Source: Ricordea florida (Eukaryota; Cnidaria; Anthozoa; Corallimorpharia; Ricordeidae). From it: DNA of 64,000 nt. Below the pieces are notes generated by a model. The model was not told where the DNA came from. It saw only the letters and a program-made list of their open reading frames with translations, and did not search any database. Location: positions 36,989,214 through 37,053,213 of the forward strand of contig OX453274.1 in assembly GCA_949710005.1 (NCBI GenBank), written 5' to 3'. Positions 1 through 50,700 of the stretch are shown here, piece by piece; position 1 is the stretch's first letter, and each line of letters starts with the position of its first letter. Both the position numbers and the translations under genes were made by a program.

Positions 1-524
1 AGGACATGAACACTTCATGGGGACATTATTTATGCATTAAAAGATATCTTTTGCTAAAAGATGCATTTTTCAGGTTATGACACATACAGCACTTGAGAAA
101 TCAAATGTATCTTCTGTCTGCTGTAACTTGGACTTATTCATGCATTTCTGCAAATGTTTTGATCCCCCGAGCTGTTCATCAAATTTTATGATATCTTTGT
201 ATGTAGTCCTGCATGATTTCTTCTAGATTGGCTAGTTCTGTCAATAATTTTTTTTGTTAATCTAAGTTTCAAACGCTGAATAACCTCTCAATGAGGCAAT
301 TTCTTTAGTTTGTCTCTCGCAGGATTTACATAATGCCGGTGTAGAAAGCTAAACATGAACGTGACAAAACTTTATTGCACAGAAGGGGTACTGTAAGTTA
401 TAACGTGAAAACATGTTTTAAGTGCTTTGCTTAAATGAATTTTTTTAATTTATAGTATCCATGTTGTCTGTAGAATTCGGGAGAAAATTAATCAACTGGT
501 TTCCGTAATTCTTTATCAATTTAG
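1..524. other. Intron upstream of first visible exon
   Basis: No coding segment, RNA gene or clear repeat is recognised here. It ends in a pyrimidine-poor acceptor (TTTAG) at 524 in front of the first visible Gly-X-Y exon. More 5' exons are expected before position 1. Confidence 0.5.
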
Positions 525-38418
<37,894 letters not shown>

Positions 38419-40410
38419 ATCCCAACAGTATTCTCACAAATGAACGTTGCATTTTGTATTGTATGTTATTTAAAGGGTGCGATTACTAGAGGTATTAGTG
38501 AATAGATTTCCAACCGAAAAGGTAGCTTCATAAATATAAAACCCTTCAAAGATTCACTTAAATGGTATCGATTATTTTTCTTGCTCATTTCTACCGCAAC
38601 GTTCTTTTGTGAACATATTTTGTAAGGAAAAAAAAAATTTAAACTTAAGTACTTTGCAAAATTCAGTTTAGTGGTATCGGTTTTTTTCTTGTTTATTTGT
38701 ACCGCAACTTTCGTTTGTGAGCGTAATCTGCAAGAAAAAAAAACATTTCAAAACAGCTAACAATGCAACTGTTTTTTGCTATTTTTACGTAATATTGGCC
38801 CTCTAAAATGCAAAGAATAAAACATAAGTGGTAATCAGAACCGTAGGTCACTAACATGGCTATAGATCTTCCCTATTACCGGTTTCAGTCACTCCCAAGT
38901 TCAAATTTATCACTTAATTTGAAAAAAAAATGAACAGCCATCTTTTATGCAGTTTGCGTTGTAGCAATCACAAAATGAATTAATTTTTACTTAGGGACCG
39001 TTTTTTTTTTTGCGAGGAAAAGGGGGCTGGTGGCATTTGGCGGTTCATGCGAAAAAATGGCTTTCGAGGGGGGGTGGCACTCCAACAAATAGGGAAAAAC
39101 GGGGGTCACCTGAAACATTTTCGCAAAACTTTGAAATGGCATTATGTTTTAACAGGAGCCATCAATGAAATCGCTGCTTCAAGGAGGGGGGGCATGTGAA
39201 AAAATTGCCAGCCTGGGGGGGGGTCACGCAATTATTCAATGATTCTTCCGGAATCTCACCAGCCCCCCCCCCCTCCCTCATAAAATAATGAACTGTCCCT
39301 TATAAAGGAGTGTAGGAGTTAGATTTTAGTTTTGTTTTTTAAATGTTTGTGCAGAACGTTACGTTTATGGCTGAGGAAATAACAAGATCCTTGACAACGT
39401 TTAAGATTAAATATAATGCTTGTAAAGAAAATCTGTCACGAGATTTTGAACCTTGAAACATTCGACCTGGTTTTTTGAAATCTCTCAGTTTGGTTTCCAT
39501 ACCTTTTCTATCTCGTTAATGTGGAGATCAAAATATTTCATCAAGAAATCTTTTGAACCAGTGATTAGTTTGTTTATTCTCTTTAGCTGCATTATACTTG
39601 TTGTACCAATGCGTTAAGTAGAAAACCCTCGCTGATCACTAGTAGGTCACGCAAAGTTTGGTAAAGTTAATACAATTAAATACAATTATTGGGCTTCCAC
39701 TATAGCGTCTTAAAAGTAGATCCACAGTGTTATTGCAGCAAAACGCACCCGATTTCGATGTTATATTAAAAGGGTTGTATAATTTTTAAGCCCTTTTGAA
39801 TATTGTTTGCTAGCTTATACTAAGAGCTTCTGTATGCCGTTTAGTATATTTAGAAATCTAAGTAACGGATAGTTATTTTTAAGAAATATTAAATTCATGT
39901 AAAACCAAATGAATTTGTAATTTAAATATACACTTATGAAATCATTGCTTTTAGTTACACAGTATCAATGGGTAGCTGAGAGAGATCTTTGATTACTTGA
40001 TATACCCTTAATGTGATTCGGTGCACTGCAATTACCAATTTATAAATGTATCTAATATTTTGATGCCTTTTATTATTGTTGCTGAAATAGTTTGTTTTTT
40101 AGTTAGGTAACATAAGCAATCTGATTTGATTGAGTTTCGGGGAAATGCCAATAAATGTTAACTGTCTTATACCAACGCCTTCAGTAATCGTTACAAGATT
40201 TTTAGTTTCGCCAACGATGACAAGGCGAAAATAACATAACAGTTTCGATAAAGCATGCTTCGCACGCCCTGCATTTCACGAAATGTTCTCTGACCAACGT
40301 GTTATAATGTGTATTGTGGGGATAGTTTCTAAAGAAACTGGTGCTGCGTCGGTGTGGAATTGAAACACAAGGAATTGGGTAAATCAAACGAATTGATTAA
40401 GTAAGTTATA
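38419..40410. other. Collagen 3' UTR and downstream flank
   Basis: The first AATAAA after the stop is at about 38817, a plausible polyadenylation signal. A MITE lies at 38994-39305. 39306-40317 is AT-rich with nothing recognised, and 40318-40410 is a copy of the GAAACTGGTGCTG repeat. Confidence 0.5.
38994..39305. mobile_element. MITE with G-run/C-run interior
   Basis: Starts 'AGGGACCGTTT' and ends 'AATAATGAACTGTCCCT', with GGGGGCTGGTGGCATTTGG near one end and CACCAGCCCCCCC near the other. Related to 16880-17060. Confidence 0.7.
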
Positions 40411-40490
40411 CAGTGGAACCCCGTTAATACGGACACCAAGGGGACATGCCAAAATGTCCGTTTTAACGGGTGTCCGTATTAACCGGGGTC
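40411..40490 (+). repeat. Terminal repeat of a Tc1/pogo-like DNA transposon
   Basis: 'CAGTGGAACCCCGTTAATAC' follows a TA, and its GTTAATACGGACACC block is repeated inverted at 40455-40480 (GGTGTCCGTATTAACCGG). The window's last bases (63935-63999) carry the same block, suggesting the other end lies just outside. No transposase was found. Confidence 0.6.
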
Positions 40491-40662
40491 CTCGGAAAAA
40501 AGTCACGGACACGTGTTTTATCGATACAGACACTAAGGCCGACACTTGTACGGCAACGAAACGTTTTAATTGTACTGTAAATTACAAATCAATAACTGTA
40601 TCGCTCTCGGACTAAAATAAATTTTATGTATTACGGACTGTTCTTGACACTATTTCATTTAG

Positions 40663-42584
40663 TAACTAGAAATACGAGTCCCGCAAAAACCTCGCGAAGC
40701 TAGTTTTTGAAGAAGTCACAATGCTTTCATATTTTATTCTTTATTTTTTTTTATATTATATATTTTATTTTTTATATTAGCGTAATCCCCATTATTTTAT
40801 TTCTTATGCTGTGTTTGGTACACAATTAGTGACACCTGGTGCAAATTACATGATCAGTATACCGCTCAACACAGTGCTTAAAAATTGACCTTCATTTAGC
40901 TCTTTCACTGCCACTGAGATTGCACCAGAGGGAATAGAAGTAAAATTATTTATTATCTTGACAGGGAATACAGAGTCGATGAAGTATCACAATAATATTC
41001 ACTTAACACAAATTGAAAATGATTGTAAATCTTTTGCAGGTGAAATCTTGAAGAGTTGATATGAATGCTTGTGTTTACCACGGTGTAAAAACCTGTGTTT
41101 TTTTTCTTTAGTTTTATTTTCTTAGTCTCTACTGCTTTGTCTTCTTTGTTGTACATCACTTTTGAACACAATATGTTCTTACACAGAGGATGAGCTGAAC
41201 GCTCCAATTATTTTTTGTTTATGTTTTTTTGGTTATAATTGCATGAGATTCATTGTAAGAAGAATCTTCTGATTAGATATTTTATTGTCTACTGCAGTCA
41301 TTATTTCATTCCCGGGTAACCACAATTGAGAGCATTATGAATAGTGCATGTTTTAATGTGTGTACTCTTTCCAGTTGCAATGGTACCCCCAGTGGTAGAT
41401 AGAAAAATTCCTCTTCCCTCAAAAGAGATGCCATATCAACAAATTGGGGGTAAAACAATTGGATTCTACAAAAGCTTTGAATAAAGGTTTGGTAATAGTG
41501 AGTGCCCACTGTATAGTATGTGGTTGTGCTATTTTTAGGTCATATCATAAAAACAATACATGTAAGAAAGAGTTATTGAAATCTTAATATGTTCAAAAAG
41601 ATTGCTGCACTAAGTACTCCTGTAAAAAAATAATGTGAAATCAACATCAATCAGTCAAAAGTATATACCACATGAAAGTTTAATTGTGCTGTTACAGAAA
41701 CAGGCAAAATATCCATACCCAACCATAGAATAGTACATTATTTTGAATATATGAAAATTTCTATTATAAAAACTGCAGAAGAAAGATTTAATATAAGGAC
41801 AGTATTTCATCGAAAAAGTCATGCCAGCCAGAGGTATTGAACTGTAACCAATGACATATAGTAACGAGAAGAACGATCATTATATTATTATCATTATTAT
41901 TATCATTACTATTATTATTACTGGTATTGATATTATTATTGTTATATTTTTTATGTTAAACATAATATATTTTTATGGGGTGGGATTCATGTCTTAATCT
42001 TGGTAAAGTTATTGTTACTCTACTACTAAAAGCAATACAAAAATCTTCTTAATAGGCTTTCCATCAGAGGTGGTAGTAATCAAAACAGCTCCAAACAATA
42101 CCATTTCTTCTAAAAGGCTTAGAATCTAGTGCAGTCATTTGTCTAGAAAGTTTGTGTGGAAAATCATTATTGAAAGCATAGGGCATTTAGGAAACTTGAA
42201 ACACTTGTTACTACATACAGCACACTTGCAATGAATATATGAGAAAGATCATAAACATTTTGGCATTACAAAATTTATTTTCTTCTTTATAAAGTTTTTC
42301 CAATGTAAAAGGTTAATTGCATGTTGTGGTTGTTATGAAATATTGATATTTGACATAAAAATAAAGTAAACGGCAGAAAGTAACAAAGTTAATATGTTAT
42401 GTCTAACTTTGCAAATTAAGGCTTGAATTAACATTTCATTTGTGAAAAAAGGGCAGGGGTTCTAGATAGCAATATTATCAGGGGGGGGGGGGGGGTCATT
42501 GCACTCTAAGGTAAAACTGACCCATTGTGAAAAGGCTATCAAACTTGTCTCTACACAATATTATTGAAACCTTTCAATCAGAGA

Positions 42585-42619
<35 letters not shown>

Positions 42620-42893
42620 GCAAAGAGAAATACTACTCAGAATTCAGTAATCACATTTGCTTTATTTTAAAATGATCACATTGATCACTGATAATATTGC
42701 AGAACCAGTACTTTATAGTGACACAGGGTATACATTCTGTTGAAAATGTTTAACATAACTGCTAGATCAAGAAAATTTACAATATTTTCACTGTTGCAAT
42801 GATATCAGATCACATCGTTATAAATGATTGCTATAACAACTGCAACTCTCTGTGTTGGAAATTACTTCAAACTGGAAACGCTATCGTTTTATT
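40663..42893 (+). repeat. Long inverted repeat, segment A
   Basis: Nearly identical, inverted, to 43640-45870. Matching open frames fall at mirror positions (41306-41509 with 45024-45227; 40953-41207 with 45326-45580), both giving a coordinate sum of 86533. It includes an (AT)n run at about 42592-42619 and a G-run at about 42481. The frames have no recognised homology and are not called genes. Confidence 0.9.
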
Positions 42894-43644
42894 CCTCGCG
42901 AGGCGAGGCCGAAGGCCGAGCGTAGCGAGGTTACTAATCGTGTCGGTTCCGGTCAGACCACGTGGCTCGCAAGCCCGAGTAAATCGAGCCGAGAGTTTTT
43001 ATATATGTATAGATATATATTTATATATATGTTTATATATATCTATATTTTAAAGGTGTCCGTTCGCAGGCCAGGTTACCTGGCAATAGTAACGCACTTG
43101 AGAACGCTGAATTTCCGCCATTATTCGGTGATGCCTTTTTGAAAGTAATGTAAATTTTGTGGAAACCGATTTCACTCGTCCTGGAAGTACATCCCAGCAA
43201 GGTGATCTCCAAGATATTCAAGAAATATTAGCACGAGATCGTCGCCGAGTAAGTTCGAATACCGTGAAAATCAACACGAGGAAAGCACGACTCAAAGCAG
43301 GGATAGAGAAACGACAGCAGGGAGAATAACAACAGAAATCGCAGCCAAGACAACAACTGCTCGCTCCAGAAAAAGGCAAACGAAACAGCAGGGAAAATGA
43401 CCAGGAAATCAATCAAGTTAGTTTTGAATTTGAATGTGTTATTGATAGAAATACAGGACATGAGTGAACGATTACATAACGAAATATATTGGTGTACTAC
43501 ATTTAGCAAAACGACTTAGAAGGGACACCGAGTAAGAACGACTTCAACGATTGGAGATGTCTCTGGAAAATAATTCTATTAGTCTAAAACCGGAATCGGA
43601 AGACGACCAACAGATTACAAGAGAATGTAAATAGGTATTTTTCA
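42894..43644 (+). repeat. Segment B (repeat, inverted copy at 45871-47283)
   Basis: 43033-43644 mirrors 45871-46482 (coordinate sum 89515). 42894-43030 mirrors 47190-47283 plus 63786 onwards. It contains the unoccupied version of the Polinton target (GAAGGCCGAGCGTAGCGAGG, about 42911-42930). Confidence 0.88.
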
Positions 43645-43919
43645 TAATAAAACGATAGCGTTTCCAGTTTGAAGTAATTTCCAACACAGAGAGTTGCAGT
43701 TGTTATAGCAATCATTTATAACGATGTGATCTGATATCATTGCAACAGTGAAAATATTGTAAATTTTCTTGATCTAGCAGTTATGTTAAACATTTTCAAC
43801 AGAATGTATACCCTGTGTCACTATAAAGTACTGGTTCTGCAATATTATCAGTAATCAATGTGATCATTTTAAAATAAAGCAAATGTGATTACTGAATTCT
43901 GAGTAGTATTTCTCTTTGC

Positions 43920-43950
<31 letters not shown>

Positions 43951-45870
43951 TCTCTGATTGAAAGGTTTCAATAATATTGTGTAGAGACAAGTTTCATAGC
44001 CTTTTCACAATGGGTCAGTTTTACCTTAGAGTGCAATGACCCCCCCCCCCCCTGATAATATTGCTATCTAGAACCCCTGCCCTTTTTTCACAAATGAAAT
44101 GTTAATTCAAGCCTTAATTTGCAAAGTTAGACATAACATATTAACTTTGTTACTTTCTGCCGTTTACTTTATTTTTATGTCAAATATCAATATTTCATAA
44201 CAACCACAACATGCAATTAACCTTTTACATTGGAAAAACTTTATAAAGAAGAAAATAAATTTTGTAATGCAAAAATGTTTATGATCTTTCTCATATATTC
44301 ATTGCAAGTGTGCTGTATGTAGTAACAAGTGTTTCAAGTTTCCTAAATGCCCTATGCTTTCAATAATGATTTTCCACACAAACTTTCTAGACAAATGACT
44401 GCACTAGATTCTAAGCCTTTTAGAAGAAATGGTATTGTTTGGAGCTGTTTTGATTACTACCACCTCTGATGGAAAGCCTATTAAGAAGATTTTTGTATTG
44501 CTTTTAGTAGTAGAGTAACAATAACTTTACCAAGATTAAGACATGAATCCCACCCCATAAAAATATATTATGTTTAACATAAAAAATATAACAATAATAA
44601 TATCAATACCAGTAATAATAATAGTAATGATAATAATAATGATAATAATATAATGATAGTTCTTCTCGTTACTATATGTCATTGGTTACAGTTCAATACC
44701 TCTGGCTGCCATGACTTTTTCGATGAAATACCGTCCTTATATTAAATCTTTCTTCTGCAGTTTTTATAATAGAAATTTTCATATATTCAAAATAATGTAC
44801 TATTCTATGGTTGGGTATGGATATTTTGCCTGTTTCTGTAACAGCACAATTAAACTTTCATGTGGTATATACTTTTGACTGATTGATGTTGATTTCACAT
44901 TATTTTTTTACAGGAGTACGTAGTGCAGCAATCTTTTTGAACATATTAAGATTTCAATAACTCTTTCTTACATGTATTGTTTTTATGATATGACCTAAAA
45001 ATAGCACAACCACATACTATACAGTGGGCACTCACTATTACCAAACCTTTATTCAAAGCTTTTGTAGAATCCAATTGTTTTACCCCCAACTTGTTGATAT
45101 GGCATCTCTTTTGAGGGAAGAGGAATTTTTCTATCTACCACTGGGGGTACCATTGCAATTGGAAAGAGTACACACATTAAAACATGCACTTTTCATAATG
45201 CTCTCAATTGTGGTTACCCGGGAATGAAATAATGACTGCAGTAGACAATAAAATATCTAATCAGAAGATTCTTCTTACAATGAATCTCATGCAATTATAA
45301 CCAAAAAAACATAAACAAAAAATAATTGGAGCGTTCAGCTCATCCTCTGTGTAAGAACATATTGTGTTCAAAAGTGATGTACAACAAAGAAGACAAAGCA
45401 GTAGAGACTAAGAAAATAAAACTAAAGAAAAAAAACACAGGTTTTTACACCGTGGTAAACACAAGCATTCATATCAACTCTTCAAGATTTCACCTGCAAA
45501 AGATTTACAATCATTTTCAATTTGTGTTAAGTGAATATTATTGTGATACTTCATCGACTCTGTATTCCCTGTCAAGATAATAAATAATTTTACGTCTATT
45601 CCCTCTGGTGCAATCTCAGTGGCAGTGAAAGAGCTAAATGAAGGTCAATTTTTAAGCACTGTGTTGAGCGGTATACTGATCATGTAATTTGCACCAGGTG
45701 TCACTAATTGTGTACCAAACACAGCATAAGAAATAAAATAATGGGGATTACGCTAATATAAAAAATAAAATATATAATATAAAAAAAAATAAAGAATAAA
45801 ATATGAAAGCATTGTGACTTCTTCAAAAACTAGCTTCGCGAGGTTTTTGCGGGAGTCGTATTTCTAGTTA
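43640..45870 (-). repeat. Long inverted repeat, segment A'
   Basis: Inverted copy of 40663-42893 with only scattered differences, e.g. the length of the C-run near 44041 and Phe/Leu in the frame 45024-45227. The high identity indicates a recent duplication. Confidence 0.9.
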
Positions 45871-46489
45871 TGAAAAATACCTATTTACATTCTCTTGTAA
45901 TCTGTTGGTCGTCTTCCGATTCCGGTTTTAGACTAATAGAATTATTTTCCAGAGACATCTCCAATCGTTGAAGTCGTTCTTACTCGGTGTCCCTTCTAAG
46001 TCGTTTTGCTAAATGTAGTACACCGATATATTTCGTTATGTAATCGTTCACTCATGTCCTGTATTTCTATCAATAACACATTCAAATTCAAAACTAACTT
46101 GATTGAATTCCTGGTCCTTTTCCCTGCTGTTTCGTTTGCCTTTTTCTGGAGCGAGCAGTTGTTGTCTTGGCTGCGATTTCTGTTGTTATTCTCCCTGCTG
46201 TCGTTTCTCTATCCCTGCTTTGAGTCGTGCTTTCCTCGTGTTGATTTTCACGGTATTCGAACTTACTCGGCGACGATCTCGTGCTAATATTTCTTGAATA
46301 TCTTGGAGATCACCTTGCTGGGATGTACTTCCAGGACGAGTGAAATCGGTTTCCACAAAATTTACATTACTTTCAAAAAGGCATCACCGAATAATGGCGG
46401 AAATTCAGCGTTCTCAAGTGCGTTACTATTGCCAGGTAACCTGGCCTGCGAACGGACACCTTTAAAATATAGATATATATAAACATATA

Positions 46490-46531
46490 TTTAGCAATTA
46501 TTCCACGAAATCGAGTCGTATATGAGCTAAT

Positions 46532-46564
<33 letters not shown>

Positions 46565-47185
46565 AGCTCATATACGACGAGATTGAGTGGAATAATTGTT
46601 TTATTATATCTCTAAACCCTCGCTTATGAGACACTGGAATTAGTTTGTACGACAAGAATTGACTTTGTTATTGTTTTTGAACAGAACCATGTCAGTTGTC
46701 GAGCCGACATATTGTAGAGCCGATGTGTAAAAAAGTTTGAAACACGAGTCCGGCTCGTTTTTAAACATCTCTTTAATGTACTTGTCAATTTTTTTTCGAG
46801 TTAGCAAATTAGTTTAAGAATTTTAAAGTGGAAAAAGTAGGCAGAAATAAAATAAAACTCAGTTTACGGGCTTCACAGATCTTTCAAAATGGCGGCTGTT
46901 TGTAAGAGTTTCACTTTCGTTCGTAATAAACAATTTCGCAATATAATTTGCTCACTTACCGTCGAATAATTTCATCCCATAATTATTTGCTTCGGTAGTA
47001 TTTCTTCGGTGTATGATTTTTAAGCTTGACTTGAATTTCTCCCTGTCTAATTCAAGAAATCATCCCTCCATGATGGCCGTTTTCTGTGCCAATGGTATAT
47101 GAGCTGATATACTATGAGTAGGGAACCAATCAGAGCGCGCGTTTGCTCATATACAAGGGTTGCAGATATAATAAATAAATATATA
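46490..47185. mobile_element. MITE inserted in segment B'
   Basis: Inserted in the TATA-rich part of B'. It holds the hairpin 'CGTATATGAGCTAATAGCCAAC'/'GTTGGCTATAGCTCATATACG', TTATTATATCTCT and AGATATAATAAA near the ends, and CCAATCAGAGCGCGCG. B lacks it. Confidence 0.75.
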
Positions 47186-47278
47186 TATATACATATATAA
47201 AAACTCTCGGCTCGATTTACTCGGGCTTGCGAGCCACGTGGTCTGACCGGAACCGACACGATTAGTAACCTCGCTACG

Positions 47279-47283
47279 CTCGG
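47279..47283. repeat. Target site duplication, left
   Basis: CTCGG immediately before the left terminal repeat; the same five bases follow the right one. Segment B has a single CTCGG in the same context. Confidence 0.9.
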
Positions 47284-47626
47284 ACTACTATGTAAGCGTG
47301 TTTATAAGTACGTTTTTAGGTTATTTTCAAATTTGACTGAAAAATCTCTGTCTTTTTTTAGCTTAAGGTTCATAAGCACGTTTTGGGTTTGAGAGCCCTA
47401 GGGAAGGGTCAAGTCTCTGTAAAGTTCATAAGTACGTTTTAGGTTTGGGAGGGGTTACCAAGTCTCTCTGCAAAGTTCATAAGTACGTTTTGGGTTTGGG
47501 AGGGTCAAGTTTCTGCAAAGTTCATAAGTACGTTTTAGGTTTGGGGAGGTTCTGCAAAGTTCATAAGTACGTTTTAGGTTTGGGGAGGTTCTGCAAAGTT
47601 GGGCCGACAGGCGGAAGGCGAATCTA
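47284..47626. repeat. Polinton left terminal inverted repeat
   Basis: Begins ACTACTATGTAAGCGTG. Inside are direct repeats of 'GTTCATAAGTACGTTTTAGG' at 47369, 47424, 47475, 47520 and 47559, with spacing shrinking 55, 51, 45, 39. The repeats produce an artefactual open frame (KVHKYVLGLG units). Polinton terminal repeats act as replication origins in protein-primed systems; that role here is inferred. Confidence 0.95.
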
Positions 47627-47712
47627 CCTTTGGCAAGTCTAGGACAAGACTACTTTATGAGTCTGATTAAAAGTACAGGAATGTCGGAAAAATTTGAAAA
47701 TAATAATTACGG

Positions 47713-47721
47713 TTTAAAAGA
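47713..47721 (+). promoter_or_regulatory. Early-class promoter motif of PolB
   Basis: TTTAAAAGA, 33 nt before the PolB ATG. The surrounding stretch (GGTTTAAAAGAAAAATCAG) recurs at the mirror position in front of the SAP/zinc gene. Confidence 0.6.
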
Positions 47722-47745
47722 AAAATCAGTGAAATACAATACTAA

Positions 47746-50700
47746 ATGGAACAACAATTACGAGGATTAAAAGTACCGCAACTAAAATCTTTAGTTAGAT
47801 GGTATAATATTCGTGGACGATCTGCGTTTAATAAACCAGAACTTATTAACGCATTGGTTAATATACCTGAAATAACTAATAATATTCAACAAATAACTAA
47901 TAATATTGTGGGGATTGTTAATGAGCTGCGTAATATGCCAATGAGACCAGTAAATCAACCAAATTTACCTCTCCCAATTCCGAATATTGCACCACCTTTA
48001 ACTATTCCCCAACCAATACCAGGTACCCCACCTGGATCACCAGATATAATTAGGCCGGTAACTCCACCCGGATCACCTCCGCCAAGAACTCCACCTGTTA
48101 CACCACCTGGTTCTCCTCCGCTAAGAAAAAGGAAACTAGCACCAACTTTTATAAAACCACAAACACCAAGAACTCTACCCGGTTCTACCCCGTCAAGAAA
48201 AAGAAAACTAGCATCACAAATACCAATTCTTGATGAGCCGGTACCTAAAATTAATGTTCCAATTCTCAAACCAAAGAATATTTTTAAGGTGTTAGATAAA
48301 GATAAGTTTGCCAAAAAGCTTGAAGAATTAGCAAATGAAAACATCATAAAATTTACTAATAAGAAAACTAAACCAAAAAGGGGGGTAACTATATCTGATA
48401 GTGTGAGAGATGAATTGAAGGAAAAAACTAAAAAGAAAAGAACAACAACTCTCAAAATATTTTCAATAAATCTGCATGAAGATGATCCCCCAATTCAAAA
48501 TAATCGGGAAAATATTATTAGAATTAGGAGAGATCTAAATAATGATTTGACAGAAACAATTTATAATGAGTTGGAACCCCAAATAGAAATGGGGGCAAGA
48601 ATTGTTTCCAGTTTTACTGCTATGATCCAAAGAGGAAATGGAGAAATAGCTTACCACACGCACACATTTAGAAGCGGAGGAACTTTTACTTCCCTTTCAG
48701 AAATAAAAGATTATATAGAGAAGTGCGAGGGTGAGAGATTGAGTTTAGAAGGAGCTGCTTGGATGAGAGCATATTTACCCCCAGAAAAGAAAATTAATAA
48801 ACCAGGTGTTAATGAGGGCGGAGTTGAGTTTAGAGAAGTACAAATAAAAGTTATTAATACCAGACAACCTTTAGTTGGGTGCGGAAGATTACCCGATGAA
48901 TTACGAAAGAAAAGATGTATTTATTCCGTAGATGATAAAGATGATAATCTCTGTGTCTGGAGGTGCTTGGCTATTCTTATGAATATCAATTCTGGTAAAC
49001 AAAACCCTGAAAAACGAATAGAGAAACAAGCCCTAAATTTAGCTAGAACTTTTTATGGCTTCAAAAAATTAAAAGGAGAAGAAGTTAGATCGACAAAATT
49101 GGTTGATTTTGAGAAAATTTCAAAAGTTTTCTCCATAAACATCCGGGTTTATGAGCAGAAAGATATATCAAATTTTTCAGTTTGGAAACTGGTGTTTGGG
49201 AAAAATAATTTCAAAGATAATTTACCAACTTTAAATTTAGGTCTTTATAATAATCATGGTTTTTTCATTAAGAATCTAGATCTTCTTGCTCAAAACTGGG
49301 TATGCCAAGGATGTAATCAAAAATTTACCAGGCATGAAGATTTAAAAAGGCATTTTACCAATGAAACATGCACAGGAGGAAAAACAAAAATATTTTGCAC
49401 AGGAGAAAAGATAAAACGCCTCATGAATGAATCTGAAAAAGTTTTTTACGGGGGTAAAATCAATTTTAGTTATAAAGCGTGTCGGTGGATAGAAAACCAA
49501 TCTAAAATTATGGGTAAACATATTCATCATGGGCTTTGTGGTCACGGGGGTGAAAGGTGTTATCGGGATGAAAACGGGAATGAGATTTTGTTTGATGGAT
49601 ACGAGCCCGAGACAAATACCGTTTTTGAGTTTTATGGTTGTAAATGGCATGGGTGTCCGTGTTCATCAACCGACAAAATTAAATATAATGAAACTATTGA
49701 AAGAGAGAATATGATAAAAAGCTTGGGTTATAATGTAGTATCGGTTTGGGAGTGTGAAAATCCTGAATTACCCAATATCTGGTTCAAAAAGAAATTTAAT
49801 CCATATCCTTATTTTATTGATTACGATTTTGAGGGATTATTACAAAAAGAAGATAAACAGATTACCGATGATTTAATTTTTACCCATACCCATATTCCAG
49901 TTAGTGTTGCAATAATCGATAATTTAACAAAAAAACCCGTTTTTCTTTGCAACCAAAATCCTGATCTCCTCATAAAAGAATTCGTTGAAAAATTGGAGGA
50001 AATAAGAAAAATTATAGTAGAAAAGGTTAGAGAAGAATACCCGCTTCCTGATCAAGATTCTTTGCAAAAAAATGTCTTACAAAAATATGAAGAATGGTGT
50101 AACCAAGTACCTGTTTTGGGTTTTAATAGCGGAAAATATGATATCAATTTGATTAAAAGACATTTTATAAAACACATGACCGAAAAAACAAAGGAGATTT
50201 TTATTGCAAAGAAACAGAATAGGTATATGTTTTTATCAACACCGCATTTCAAATTCTTGGATATAATGTCCTACCTTGCGCCTGGAGTTTCTTTTGATTC
50301 TTGGTGCAAAGCAAACAACTGTGAAGCCAAAAAACTTGTACTTCCTTATGAAAAATTGGACGGTTATGATAAGCTTTCCTTAGTTGGACCCGTGAAACAT
50401 GAAGATTTTTACTCTTCCTTGAAAAAGAAAAATATTTCCAAAGAAGAATATGAAGAATATTTGCTCGAATTCGAAAAGAGGGGCTGTGTTACAATGTTAG
50501 ACTGGTTGAAAGAGTATAATTTGAATGATGTTATTCCCTTTCTGGAAGCCCTTGAAAAAACAAGGCGATTATATTATCCGGATGAAATTGATATATTAAA
50601 AGATGCCGTTTCCATCCCAGGAGTATCAATGAGGGCTGTTCTAAATAAATACCAAAAAATGAAGAAGAAAGGTGATCCTGAATTGTATGCCCCGGGGCAA

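Larger units (their letters stand above)
45871..47283 (-). repeat. Segment B', split by a MITE and by the Polinton
   Basis: Inverted copy of segment B. It is interrupted at 46490-47185 by a palindromic MITE and at 47283 by the Maverick/Polinton element; its last ~30 bp reappear at 63786-63815. Confidence 0.85.

Noticed and set aside
40953-46482. Paired open frames (84, 67, 93, 64 and 62 aa) as duplicated genes
   Set aside because: They occur only because the surrounding DNA is duplicated in inverted orientation; no recognisable domains, and AT-rich composition.
47445-47642. 65-aa open frame with KVHKYVLGLG repeats in the left TIR, and its counterpart extending the SAP gene on the right
   Set aside because: Produced by the direct repeats in the terminal inverted repeats; the promoter motif and the SAP start lie downstream of it.
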